Assembly: GCA_030627235.1 (NCBI GenBank)
Contig: DAOUSL010000001.1
Location: 1-64,000, forward strand
Source: Thioploca sp.
GTDB taxonomy: Bacteria; Pseudomonadota; Gammaproteobacteria; Beggiatoales; Beggiatoaceae
Length of the DNA: 64,000 nucleotides
Reading direction: 5' to 3'
The position numbers and the translations under genes were made by a program. The notes under the pieces are model-generated. The model did no database searches and was not told the origin of the DNA. It saw only the letters and a list, made by a program, of their open reading frames with translations. Each line of letters starts with the position of its first letter. The first letter of the stretch is position 1. This document shows, piece after piece, positions 42,778 through 52,720 of the stretch.

Positions 42778-42801
42778 AGGGCAACCGTAAAGGATTGCCC
42801 T
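42778..42801. terminator. Hairpin downstream of typA
   Basis: AGGGCAA pairs perfectly with TTGCCCT around a ten-base loop, about 22 bases after the typA stop (minus strand). No clear U-run follows, so termination strength is uncertain. It may protect the typA mRNA end. Confidence 0.45.
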
Positions 42802-42822
42802 CAATAGCTCAATTGCTATATA

Positions 42823-44637
42823 TTATTCACCACGAGCAGACCGTTTTCGTTCAAATTCTTTTAAAAATCTTTTTCTGATTCTGATAGATTTAGGAGTTAT
42901 TTCTACTAATTCATCATCATCAATAAATTCAATGGCTTGTTCTAATGAAAATTTAATTGGTGGAACAAGTAGAATATTCTCGTCAGTACCAGCAGCTCGA
43001 ATATTGGTTAACTGTTTAGCTTTTAGAGGATTAACCACTAAATCATTACCACGGGCATGAATTCCAATAACCATACCTTCATAAACTTCAGTACCATGTC
43101 CTAAAAATAAACGTCCTCTTTCTTGCAAATTGAATAAAGAATAACCCAAACACTTTCCTTCTCCATTAGAAATCAACACTCCATTAACTCGTTGCCCAAT
43201 ATTACCAGATTTAACAGGAGCATAATGATCAAAAACGTGATATATCAGTCCAGTACCTGAGGTAGAAGTCATGAATTCAGTACGAAAACCAATTAAGCCA
43301 CGAGCTGGAACGATGAAATCTAATCGAACTCGACCTTTTTCATCTGGTAACATATTGGTTAATTCTGCTTTTCTTTCTCCCAATAATTCCATTATCGTAC
43401 CTTGATGTTCTTGTTCGACATCTATCGTCAAACTTTCATAAGGTTCGCATAGTTCGCCTTCAATTTCTTTAGTAATTACTTTAGGTCGTGAGACTGCAAG
43501 TTCATAACCTTCACGTCGCATATTTTCGATCAGAATTCCTAAATGCAATTCTCCACGTCCAGAGACCAAAAATTTATCTGGATCATCAGTAGCAACAACT
43601 CTTAATGCTACATTATGTAATAATTCCCGATTTAGACGTTCCATAATTTGGCGAGAAGTAACATATTTACCATCTTTACCAGAAAATGGAGAGGTATTTA
43701 CCTGAAAAGTCATGCTGACAGTAGGTTCATCAACGGTAAGAGCTGGTAGCGGGATTACATGTTCTGGATCGCAGACGGTATCAGAAATATTGAGTTTATC
43801 TATTCCAGTAAAACAAATAATATCACCAGCAGTGGCTTCTGGCATTTCAATTCTTTCTAAACCATGAAAACCCAATACTTGTAAAATACGTCCTTGTCGT
43901 CTGTTATTTTCTGCATCAACTATTGTAACAGGAGTATTAGTTTTGATACGACCGCTATTGATTCTTCCAATACCAATCACTCCAACATAACTAGAATAAT
44001 CTAACGCACTAACTTGTAGTTGAAATGGCTCTTCTGGATCAACATCTGGAATTGGTACATACTTAACAATGGACTCAAATAATGTTTCCATATCTCCAGA
44101 ACGTACATTGCTATCAAGACTTGCATAGCCATTAAGTGCAGAAGCATAGATAACTGGAAAATCTAATTGAGCATCGTCAGCTCCTAAACGATCAAATAAT
44201 TCAAAAGTTTGGTCTAAAACCCAATCAGGACGAGCTCCATCTCGGTCAACTTTATTGATTACCACGATAGGACACAAACCACGTTCTAAGGCTTTCTGAG
44301 TTACGAATCTAGTTTGTGGCATTGGTCCTTCCACTGCATCAACTAATAGTAACACTGAATCAACCATCGATAAGACTCGTTCAACTTCACCACCAAAGTC
44401 AGCATGGCCAGGAGTGTCAACTATATTTATTCGATAGTCCTGCCAAGTGAGTGAAGTATTTTTAGATAAAATAGTAATTCCACGTTCTTTTTCTAGTTCG
44501 TTAGAATCCATAACTCGTTCCACTTCAATGTTTCGAGTTCCTAAGATACCTGATTGTTGTAAAAGTTTATCAACCAGGGTAGTTTTACCATGATCAACAT
44601 GGGCAATAATAGCAATGTTACGCAGTTTGGTAATCAC
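42823..44637 (-). CDS. typA: Ribosome-associated GTPase TypA/BipA
   Basis: 604 residues, full length. It is a translational GTPase linked to 50S assembly and stress responses. G1 is AHVDHGKTT (12-20), the switch region ERGITI, G3 [13 protein letters not shown]4 NKVDR and the C-terminal [13 protein letters not shown] and [22 protein letters not shown] motifs are all intact. It is isolated, with long non-coding gaps on both sides. Confidence 0.97.
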   Translation of the reverse strand: MITKLRNIAIIAHVDHGKTTLVDKLLQQSGILGTRNIEVERVMDSNELEKERGITILSKNTSLTWQDYRINIVDTPGHADFGGEVERVLSMVDSVLLLVDAVEGPMPQTRFVTQKALERGLCPIVVINKVDRDGARPDWVLDQTFELFDRLGADDAQLDFPVIYASALNGYASLDSNVRSGDMETLFESIVKYVPIPDVDPEEPFQLQVSALDYSSYVGVIGIGRINSGRIKTNTPVTIVDAENNRRQGRILQVLGFHGLERIEMPEATAGDIICFTGIDKLNISDTVCDPEHVIPLPALTVDEPTVSMTFQVNTSPFSGKDGKYVTSRQIMERLNRELLHNVALRVVATDDPDKFLVSGRGELHLGILIENMRREGYELAVSRPKVITKEIEGELCEPYESLTIDVEQEHQGTIMELLGERKAELTNMLPDEKGRVRLDFIVPARGLIGFRTEFMTSTSGTGLIYHVFDHYAPVKSGNIGQRVNGVLISNGEGKCLGYSLFNLQERGRLFLGHGTEVYEGMVIGIHARGNDLVVNPLKAKQLTNIRAAGTDENILLVPPIKFSLEQAIEFIDDDELVEITPKSIRIRKRFLKEFERKRSARGE

Positions 44638-44892
44638 AAATAATTCCGAGATGTGTTTAAAGGAAGGTATAATTCAATGGAAGTAAAAATTTCCATTCAT
44701 ACTGATAGATGGGGATGATTTTTTATGAATAAACTTTTTAATATTTATATATTAAACATATTTTTTAAATATTTTTTTACTTTTTATATCAATACTTTAT
44801 TTATAACATATTGATATAATAGGTTTTTAATAAAAGATTAGATTAATCTGAATTCAATGTAAAATTTTACATTATTGTATTGAATATTAAAT

Positions 44893-45024
44893 AGACATAT
44901 TTCTTAAATAAGTGTATATAAATGTAGAATGCAATGAACGAAGTGAATTGCATCAATCATCTTAATGCAACTCGAAAGATGTAATTCATAAACTCATTAC
45001 ATCCTACATAAAGTCCGTAATTAA
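44893..45024. mobile_element. MITE-like element, copy B, abutting murJ
   Basis: The left end AGACATATTTCTTAAATAA matches the copy D inverted repeat with two mismatches. The core GTAGAATGCAATGAACGAAG...CTCATTACATCCTAC is shared with copies C and D. The right end stops at AAGTCCGTAATTAAC, where murJ begins on the opposite strand. The usual right inverted repeat is missing. The TAA stop codon of murJ falls in this shared sequence. Confidence 0.75.
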
Positions 45025-46586
45025 CTTATATTCTCTAGTTTAGAATCATTAGTATTCAAACTAATATGCCGAATTCGTAAACCAAATATAAATAAACATC
45101 CTACATAAGTTAGCATACCAATTATTATCAAACCAAACAAGTTATATACTCTATCTAATACGCTCATAGTAAACCAAACGGATAAATAATCACTGCCCCA
45201 CCATAACAAAACAGCCATACAGATATTAGCTAAAAAAATCCGTAATAATAATAACTTCCATCCAGTTTGCGGTTGAAATAATTTTTGCTTGCGTAAACCT
45301 AAATATAATAATGACGCATTCAATAATGCTGCTGCTGAAGTTGCTAAGGCTAAACCTATATGAGCTAAGTGCCAAATTAAAGTTAAGTTTAGTACAATAT
45401 TGGTAACCATCGAAATAACTGCAATTTTAACTGGGGTACGAGTATCCTGTCGGGAATAAAAACCAGAAGCTAATACTTTAACCAATATAAAACCTAATAA
45501 TCCAATAGCATAAGCCATTAAACTGTAGTTAGTTTTGATTATATCGCTGTCAGTGAATTCTCCACCATAAAATAAAGTGGTTAAAATTGGCCCTGATAAA
45601 ATCATTAAACCAAACATAGCTGGAGTAGCAATCAAGAATACCCAACGTAATGCCCAGTCTAACGTATTGTTATAACTACTGATATCATTACGAGATATAG
45701 CTCTGGATAAATTAGGTAACATTACAGTTGCTAAGGCTAAACCAAACACTCCTACTGGAAATTCCATCAAACGGTCTGCATAATATAGCCATGAAACGCT
45801 ACCAGTAACTAAAAAAGAGGCCATCAGAGTATCCATGAGTAAATTTATTTGAGATACTGATACACCAAATAATGCTGGAATCATCAAATGGTGAATCTGT
45901 TTAACTCCTTTATCATGACGGTTAAAACGTGGTTTGGGTAATAATTTTAGTCGATATAAAAATGGCAATTGAAAAGTCAGTTGAACTATACCAGCAATTA
46001 GTACTCCATAAGCTAATGCTATAATTGGTTTATCAAAGTAGGAAGTGAACCATAAAGCCGATGAAATTAAACATAAATTTAGAAATACTGGGGTTAAAGC
46101 TGGAATAGCAAATTGACCATAAGTATTTAATATTGCCCCAGCAAATGCGGTTAAAGCTATAAATAATAGATATGGAAAAGTAATGCGTAACATTTCCACT
46201 GCTAAATCAAATTTTTCGGGATGTTGGATAAAACCTGGAGCAAATATCATTACTAATATGGGGGCAATTACAACTCCAATTACTGTAATCCAGAATAAAA
46301 TTCCACCTAAATTTCCGGCTACATGATCTACTAAATGTTTAACTTCAGTTTTTCCATGTTTCGTTTGATATTCACTTAATACTGGGGTAAATGCTTGTGA
46401 AAAAGCACCTTCAGCGAATAATCGGCGCATGAAATTGGGAATTTTAAATGCCACCAAAAAAGCATCAGTACTAACACTTGCTCCAAATATATGGGCAATC
46501 ACAACATCTCTAATAAAACCTAAGATACGGGAAATCAACGTCAATCCACCCACCATTGCGGTAGATTTAAGTAATTTTTTACTCAT
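45021..46586 (-). CDS. murJ: Lipid II flippase MurJ
   Basis: 521 residues with about 14 membrane helices. It flips lipid II across the inner membrane for peptidoglycan synthesis. The N-terminus SKKLLKSTAMVGGLTLISR, then LGFIRDVVIAHIFGA, is characteristic, as is RRLFAEGAFSQAFTPVL. The C-terminal tail (KLENIS) and its stop codon coincide with the edge of MITE copy B, so the insertion may have replaced the original end. The length is nevertheless normal for the family. Confidence 0.96.
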   Translation of the reverse strand: MSKKLLKSTAMVGGLTLISRILGFIRDVVIAHIFGASVSTDAFLVAFKIPNFMRRLFAEGAFSQAFTPVLSEYQTKHGKTEVKHLVDHVAGNLGGILFWITVIGVVIAPILVMIFAPGFIQHPEKFDLAVEMLRITFPYLLFIALTAFAGAILNTYGQFAIPALTPVFLNLCLISSALWFTSYFDKPIIALAYGVLIAGIVQLTFQLPFLYRLKLLPKPRFNRHDKGVKQIHHLMIPALFGVSVSQINLLMDTLMASFLVTGSVSWLYYADRLMEFPVGVFGLALATVMLPNLSRAISRNDISSYNNTLDWALRWVFLIATPAMFGLMILSGPILTTLFYGGEFTDSDIIKTNYSLMAYAIGLLGFILVKVLASGFYSRQDTRTPVKIAVISMVTNIVLNLTLIWHLAHIGLALATSAAALLNASLLYLGLRKQKLFQPQTGWKLLLLRIFLANICMAVLLWWGSDYLSVWFTMSVLDRVYNLFGLIIIGMLTYVGCLFIFGLRIRHISLNTNDSKLENIS

Positions 46587-46723
46587 TTTTGCTAATTTTC
46601 CATTATTTATGATAGATTTTTATATTACTGATTTATTTTTCAATAGTTAAATTTAAGTTGGATATAATTCTTAATAATATTTACAAAAATACCCAACTTA
46701 CATTTACAATCTCAAATTATAAA

Positions 46724-49700
46724 TTACTGCTTAATATTGTCTCGCTTACAATTTACATAAGCTAATTTTTCTGGTGGATTTTTAATAGTTGCAGTCTCAT
46801 TCTTATTTTCAGATAAATAATGTGCAACTCTATAATCATAAGGAGTTTGAGAACTACCAATTAATTTTTTTACAACAAAACTACTACCTCTCATACTACA
46901 AGGTTTTTTCATTAAATTACTAGCTTCTACAATTCCACCAGGTAATATTACTAGAAAACCTTCCATATCCATATCTGGAGAATCAATTTTAATTTCACCA
47001 TCAATTCCTAATTTGGAAGAAGCACTAATCATACTGCCAGGAGAATCTATAATTCTTTCAGAAGCAAGATTAATATTACCACCATTACCTTTATTAGCTT
47101 GGGCAACAATTTTACCTTGATTTAGCACAATAAACTTAGGATTTTCAATGCTTAAACTACCACCATTACCAGAACCTTCTTTAACACTAGTAGTAATTTT
47201 ACTATTTGCAACTTGAGCTAAATTACCAACTTTAATGTTAATTCCGCCACCACCAGCACTAATTGACTCAGTGGTAATCGAACTATTATTGGTTAAATTA
47301 ATTCCATCAGTTACAGTGATATTAATTCTGCCAGCATCGCCACCTTTAATCTGTTGTAGCCATTGGCCATCAACATAAAAAAATGAATCACCGCCTATAT
47401 TTACTAAATCACCATTATTGGCTGTTTGTAATTCTTCTAAACTATTTACTGTTTGATTAGTATTATTTAAAGTAATCCAATCGTTACCAGTATAAATCAT
47501 ACCTTGTTTTACATGACCAACTTGAGCTTTAACTAACTTATTCATTGCGCCTATATCAGCAACTACATGGGTATTATTAAATTTAATCCATTCTTGATTA
47601 TAATAAACAAACTTATGTTCACTTGAATTCAAACTTGCTAAACTACCATTTTGTAAACTATTGTGTTCTAATTCTGTCAAGTTAGGAACAGTAAATGAAC
47701 TAATTTGTATTGGAGCACCAAAAACATAACCAGGTGTAAATGGGTCTGTTGTAACAGCATAAACAAATGTTGCTTCATTCCCTAAATGAATGACCTGACC
47801 ATTAGTATAAGGAGGAGGAGTTTCTGGTGGATACCAGCCATCAGTGTTATATATTTCTTCTTTACTATTAAAAGTTATTACATTAGTAGAATTCGTATCA
47901 AATTTTATCCAATTTTCTATAAATCCATACGTTGTCTTATATATATAACGTCCAGATTTATTATTATCAATATCAGCTACTTCAACTATATCGCCAGTTG
48001 TTAATACATATTTTTTACTCAATTGATTCAATTCTTCCAGATTGTCAACTTTATAAATAGGATTAAAACGGGTTAGACCCAGACCAACATTAATATAATA
48101 GCTTTTTCTACCATCAATATCCTCAACCACTATAACATCGCCTTTACTTAACATATCAGCAGAACTAACATTATTAAACAAGCTTTCCGAAGACACAGAA
48201 CCTTTGGCTAATTGTAATTGTTTTGCCGAAATTATTATATTGCCAGCTAGTCCATTACCATTACTTGAAGTGGAAATTATTCCATTATTATTAACAGTTA
48301 AACTTTTTGCAGTAATATTTATTGAGCCGCTATTGCCACTATTACTAGTAGCTCCATTAGAACGAGCATAGATACCACTGTTAGATTTATTATATTCTTC
48401 GGGAACACCCCTAGATAAATATCGTATTTGACGTGAACCAAGTTCCTTTAGAACTGCATTATTAGCATCCCCAGTTATTAAAATATTATCCTGAACCACA
48501 ATATTAATATCACCACCTTTGGTAGAACTGTTGGTATCACTTTTAATAACCGCACCTTGTTCAATTACTAAACTACCAGTTTGTAAATTAATTTGTCCAC
48601 TTTTACCATTAGTATCACCTATACCTGTAGTTGTTGCATAAATACCCGAACCAAATCCATCATTATTTTCACCATAAAGATTAACTCCAGATAGCTTAGT
48701 TTCCTCATTTACTCGAATGATAATTTTCCCAGCATCACCACTGTGATTATTATAAAAAGAACTAGAATTACTATTAATTATACCACCGTCTTTAAGTGAC
48801 AAATTATTAGCTTTTATAGTAATAGTTCCTCCATTGCCACCCTGTGTATTAGCTACAAATGGTAAAGAACCAGACGTAATACCACTAGCTCTTCCTTTGC
48901 CTTCTTGACTAGCTCCAGAAATAGTAAGAGTGCCACTAGCATTAATGTTTATATCACCAGAATTACCAGAAATATTTTTAGTTTCACCATTAATAAATGC
49001 TCCATCTAACAATACAATATCTTTACTAGTAAAATTGACTTCGCCACCATTGCCAGAACCTAAATAAGCATCGACATAAATATGAACATTATCAATTAGA
49101 TTAATGGAATTTTCAGCAATAAGAGTCATATTACCACCATCTCCCTTACCAAGAACTCCTAAATTAATAGCATTACCAGAAATAGTAATGTCTTTAGCAG
49201 TAATAGTAAGATTACCACCTTTGCCAGCATCAATTTGTTGGCCTTCACTATTCACTAATATTGTTGTATCTGTTAAATTAACTGCCTGATTAGCGGTAAA
49301 AGTTACATCACCACCGTTACCAGAGCCATAATTCTTAGATTTAATCTCACTATCTGTTATATTAATTGATTCAGTAACTTGAATTTTAATATCACTACCT
49401 TTAGCAGGAATATTTGTAGTAGAAGTCAGATTGGCATTGTTTAATTGCACATTTTCAGCTTGAATATCAGTTGTTCCAATTGAATTATCCAGGTTAATAC
49501 TACTGTTATCTAATAAGAACCTATCACCACGAATAGTTACATTACCTTGTAATAACGAGTTTTCTTGAATAGATATATTTGCTAATTTGCTGAATGAACT
49601 AGTATCAAAATTACTTACTTCACCACCACTAGCAACACCAATTAGATTAATATTTGGAGCTGAAATTAATGGTAAACTATTAGCTGATTCTCTGCCTCTT

Positions 49701-50323
49701 TTATCAACTGTTGTAGTAAATGTACCATTTTTAATCGTAATTTCACCACCAATAAAAGATAAGTCATAATCGCTAGATAAATTTGTAACTTCAGTATTAA
49801 CTTTTCCATAACCGGAGATAGAAATTGGAGCTGGAGAATTAAGAAAACCGAACGCTTCCACTGGGGAAACGGTTAATAAACTATTATTAATATTTCTGGC
49901 ATCAAAGCGTCCTGCATTCCCTAATTTTAAATAATCTGCAGTACTAGAATGAAAACTTCCTTGTATATCTAATCTAGCATTAGGCCCAAACATAATTCCA
50001 TATGGATTGAGAAAATAGAAATTAGCATTAGGAATTGTCGAACGAATTAAGCCATCAATGTTAGACGGATTTCCACCAGTTACTCGACTGAGAATATTTT
50101 GGACATTATTTGCTCCAGAAAAAGTAGCACTTTCTAAACTATTCAAATTAAAATTTTCAAAGCTATGGAACAGATTTTCACCATGCTGCTGACCTAAATC
50201 AGAAGTGATTTGAAAATTAGGACCAGATAGATTGATTTGCTGGCCTAGACTACCATCAGTAATAATCTCAGCTGTTACTGACAACGATAAAATTAATGCT
50301 AAAAATAAGATTTGTAGTTTCAT
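46724..50323 (-). CDS. Large secreted FHA-type protein with inserted modules
   Basis: 1199 residues. A signal peptide (1-18) leads to the filamentous-haemagglutinin N-terminal TPS domain (about 20-150: GQQHGENLFHSFENFNL, NIDGLIRSTIPNANFYFLNP, GIMFGPNARLDI) and long beta-helix repeats with GNGG motifs. The C-terminal C-S-M-R-G-SSFVV resembles the end of cyanobacterial and Beggiatoa-type FHA proteins. Residues about 713-993 are unlike the rest: tandem modules with G-(D/x)-x-V, aromatic pairs, W-I-x-(F/L)-N-N-T and L-E-E-L spacers. The protein is probably exported by a two-partner TpsB pore, but no TpsB gene is in the window. Likely an adhesin or surface fibre. Confidence 0.88.
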   Translation of the reverse strand: MKLQILFLALILSLSVTAEIITDGSLGQQINLSGPNFQITSDLGQQHGENLFHSFENFNLNSLESATFSGANNVQNILSRVTGGNPSNIDGLIRSTIPNANFYFLNPYGIMFGPNARLDIQGSFHSSTADYLKLGNAGRFDARNINNSLLTVSPVEAFGFLNSPAPISISGYGKVNTEVTNLSSDYDLSFIGGEITIKNGTFTTTVDKRGRESANSLPLISAPNINLIGVASGGEVSNFDTSSFSKLANISIQENSLLQGNVTIRGDRFLLDNSSINLDNSIGTTDIQAENVQLNNANLTSTTNIPAKGSDIKIQVTESINITDSEIKSKNYGSGNGGDVTFTANQAVNLTDTTILVNSEGQQIDAGKGGNLTITAKDITISGNAINLGVLGKGDGGNMTLIAENSINLIDNVHIYVDAYLGSGNGGEVNFTSKDIVLLDGAFINGETKNISGNSGDININASGTLTISGASQEGKGRASGITSGSLPFVANTQGGNGGTITIKANNLSLKDGGIINSNSSSFYNNHSGDAGKIIIRVNEETKLSGVNLYGENNDGFGSGIYATTTGIGDTNGKSGQINLQTGSLVIEQGAVIKSDTNSSTKGGDINIVVQDNILITGDANNAVLKELGSRQIRYLSRGVPEEYNKSNSGIYARSNGATSNSGNSGSINITAKSLTVNNNGIISTSSNGNGLAGNIIISAKQLQLAKGSVSSESLFNNVSSADMLSKGDVIVVEDIDGRKSYYINVGLGLTRFNPIYKVDNLEELNQLSKKYVLTTGDIVEVADIDNNKSGRYIYKTTYGFIENWIKFDTNSTNVITFNSKEEIYNTDGWYPPETPPPYTNGQVIHLGNEATFVYAVTTDPFTPGYVFGAPIQISSFTVPNLTELEHNSLQNGSLASLNSSEHKFVYYNQEWIKFNNTHVVADIGAMNKLVKAQVGHVKQGMIYTGNDWITLNNTNQTVNSLEELQTANNGDLVNIGGDSFFYVDGQWLQQIKGGDAGRINITVTDGINLTNNSSITTESISAGGGGINIKVGNLAQVANSKITTSVKEGSGNGGSLSIENPKFIVLNQGKIVAQANKGNGGNINLASERIIDSPGSMISASSKLGIDGEIKIDSPDMDMEGFLVILPGGIVEASNLMKKPCSMRGSSFVVKKLIGSSQTPYDYRVAHYLSENKNETATIKNPPEKLAYVNCKRDNIKQ

Positions 50324-50451
50324 TTTATTATAAAATAATTGAGAATTAATATCTTATACCTAATTAGATATATTTATTGAAAGATAGAAACTTATTAAAA
50401 AAGTGAACATAAATAATTTTATACTATAATCATACTTTGGTACAGAACATT

Positions 50452-50585
50452 AGACATCATTCCTAAACAAGGTTAAATGTAGGATGCAATGAACGAAGTG
50501 AATTGCATCAATAATGCGACTCGAAAGATGTAATTCGTAAACTCATTACATCCTACAGTCCGTAATTAACTGTAAAAATATCTTA
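50452..50585. mobile_element. MITE-like element, copy C
   Basis: The left end AGACATCATTCCTAAACAAGG matches the right end of copy A read in reverse with a single change. The core GTAGGATGCAATGAACGAAG, ATTGCATCA and CTCATTACATCCTAC follows, and AGTCCGTAATTAACTG marks the right part. The right inverted repeat is degraded (about 50572-50585). It lies in the 525-base divergent region between the FHA gene and korA; the rest of that region shows no gene. Confidence 0.75.
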
Positions 50586-50848
50586 TAATATTGAATCATC
50601 TCGATGTGATTATTAAACTAATTATATCTTACTTAAAATTTATTTTATATATATTACGTAATATTGGCTTATAATAATTTTTTAAATCATAGTATTATTA
50701 GCTTTTTATCTAAAATTATAATTATATTAATCACGTATTTCCTCAGAAATTAAAACTGATTAAGTTATATATCATAAACTTTAAATACAATTGAAAAACT
50801 GATATTTAGCTCAATTTTATAAATAAGTTCTAATATTGAGGAAAAAAT

Positions 50849-52720
50849 ATGGGAAATCCAATTCCTAGAAAACAAATTAATGAACATATTGTAGAAATCG
50901 TCAGTGATTCTGGAGAAGGAGCTCAAAAAGCTGGTCAAACTTTTGGTAATATTAGTGCTAAAATGGGGAATGGAGTTTGGACTGTTGAAATTATTCCAGC
51001 TGAAATTAAACCACCAGCACGTTCCCCAGCCGGAGCTAGTGGGATTAGGATTCGGGTTGGCTCCCAATATATGACCAATATGGGTGATGCTGCTGATATT
51101 GTAGTAGCACTAAATGAACAAGTATTATATTCCCGTATTGCAGCTCATGCCTATAAAAAAGGTACAGTTATTTTACTAGAAGGCAAATGGCTTACCGATC
51201 AAAATCCTAAAATAGTTGAGCAATATAAAACAGCGTTACAAGAATTCCGTGACAACGGTCTGATCGTACATGAAATCCAAATGGAAGAAGAGTGTTTAAA
51301 ATATACTCCAAAACCACGTTTGGGTAAAAACATGTTTGTATTGGGTATGATATGTAATATCTATGATCGTGATGTCAAAAAAGCTTATAATGAAATTGAA
51401 AACACCTTTACTCATAAAGGTATAAAAGTAATTGAATTAAATCAACAATTATTTCAAGCTGGCTATGATTTTGCCGAAAATAATTTAGAATTTCATTATA
51501 ATATCCCACCATGGCAAACAGAAGATTCTAAAGAAAAACTAATCGTTACCAGTGGTAATCAAGCATTGGGTTTAGGAATTATGGCTTCAGGCATGGATAT
51601 GGTAGCTATGTATCCAATTACTCCTGCAACTTCTGCTTCTCATTATTTAGCTGATGTTTATCATACAGTTGGTGGTTTTGTCCATCAAGCCGAAGATGAG
51701 ATTGCTGCAGCTGGGTTTGCTATTGGCTCATCATTTGCCGGCAAGACAGCTTGCACTATAACATCTGGCCCTGGTTTAGCTTTAAAAACTGAACTACTAG
51801 CTTTAGCAGTGATGGCCGAAATTCCATTAGTAGTCTGTTTAGTACAACGTGGTGGCCCTTCTACTGGTTTACCGACCAAAGTTGAACAAGGTGATTTGTT
51901 AGCAGCATTATATGGAGAACCTGGCGATGCTCCAAAAATTGTAATTGCGGCTGCAACTATTGAAGAATGCTTACATTTTGTAATAATGGCTCGTAAATTA
52001 GCAGAAGCTTTCCGTGGCCCTGTTATTTTATTGACCGATGCCAACTTAGCCACTGGAGTACAACCATATCCTCGTCCTGAATCTAAAGCTGAATGGTTAG
52101 CTTCTCCAATTGATCAATCCGAATGGACTAAAGGAATGCCAGCTTATAACTGGGATGAAAAAACTGGATTATCAACTCGTCCTATTGTTGGACAAGTTGA
52201 TGGGCAATATGTACTTACCGGATTAGCTCATACCAATAAAAGTAAGGTCGCTTATGATCGTGAGTCTAATCAACGTGGCTGTGAGATGCGAAGTCGTAAA
52301 TTAGCTACTCTTTGCAGTACTTTAAAACCACCTAAAATAAATGGTGAAGCAGAAGGTGATTTATTAGTAGTTGGCTGGGGTTCTACTTTAGGAGCAATTG
52401 AAGAAGCAATAAGTAAATTACAAGCCGAAGGTCATAAAGTATCATCCATTCACTTACGCTTTTTATCACCATTAGAACCAGGTTTAAAAGCTATATTTGC
52501 TAAATTTACCAATGTATTAACAATAGAAATAAATTATAGTGATAAAGCTGATGCCCCTTTCATCACACCAGATAATCGACGTTATAGTCAATTGGCAACT
52601 ATACTAAGATCGCAGACTTTAGTGGACATTGATTGTTGGTCAAATGTGCATGGACAACCAATGCAACCCGGTTTAATTTATGAAGAATTACTCAGTCGCA
52701 TCAACCAAGGAGCAGCATAA
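50849..52720 (+). CDS. korA: 2-oxoacid:ferredoxin oxidoreductase alpha subunit (gamma-alpha fusion)
   Basis: 623 residues. The N-terminal gamma-type domain (about 15-195) with SDSGEGAQKAGQTFG is fused to the alpha-type pyrimidine and core domains (about 210-610), with MVAMYPITPATSASHYL and GPGLALKTELL. With KorB it converts 2-oxoglutarate (or another 2-oxoacid) and CoA to the acyl-CoA while reducing ferredoxin, using thiamine diphosphate. The reaction is reversible and is used in oxidative and reductive TCA pathways. GAGGAAAA precedes the ATG. korB begins at the next base after the stop. The exact substrate cannot be fixed from sequence alone. Confidence 0.92.
   Translation: MGNPIPRKQINEHIVEIVSDSGEGAQKAGQTFGNISAKMGNGVWTVEIIPAEIKPPARSPAGASGIRIRVGSQYMTNMGDAADIVVALNEQVLYSRIAAHAYKKGTVILLEGKWLTDQNPKIVEQYKTALQEFRDNGLIVHEIQMEEECLKYTPKPRLGKNMFVLGMICNIYDRDVKKAYNEIENTFTHKGIKVIELNQQLFQAGYDFAENNLEFHYNIPPWQTEDSKEKLIVTSGNQALGLGIMASGMDMVAMYPITPATSASHYLADVYHTVGGFVHQAEDEIAAAGFAIGSSFAGKTACTITSGPGLALKTELLALAVMAEIPLVVCLVQRGGPSTGLPTKVEQGDLLAALYGEPGDAPKIVIAAATIEECLHFVIMARKLAEAFRGPVILLTDANLATGVQPYPRPESKAEWLASPIDQSEWTKGMPAYNWDEKTGLSTRPIVGQVDGQYVLTGLAHTNKSKVAYDRESNQRGCEMRSRKLATLCSTLKPPKINGEAEGDLLVVGWGSTLGAIEEAISKLQAEGHKVSSIHLRFLSPLEPGLKAIFAKFTNVLTIEINYSDKADAPFITPDNRRYSQLATILRSQTLVDIDCWSNVHGQPMQPGLIYEELLSRINQGAA

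Noticed and set aside
50765-51067. Minus-strand ORF overlapping the korA start
   Set aside because: It lies opposite the well-supported korA coding sequence and has low-complexity N/S/F-rich composition typical of an antisense shadow.
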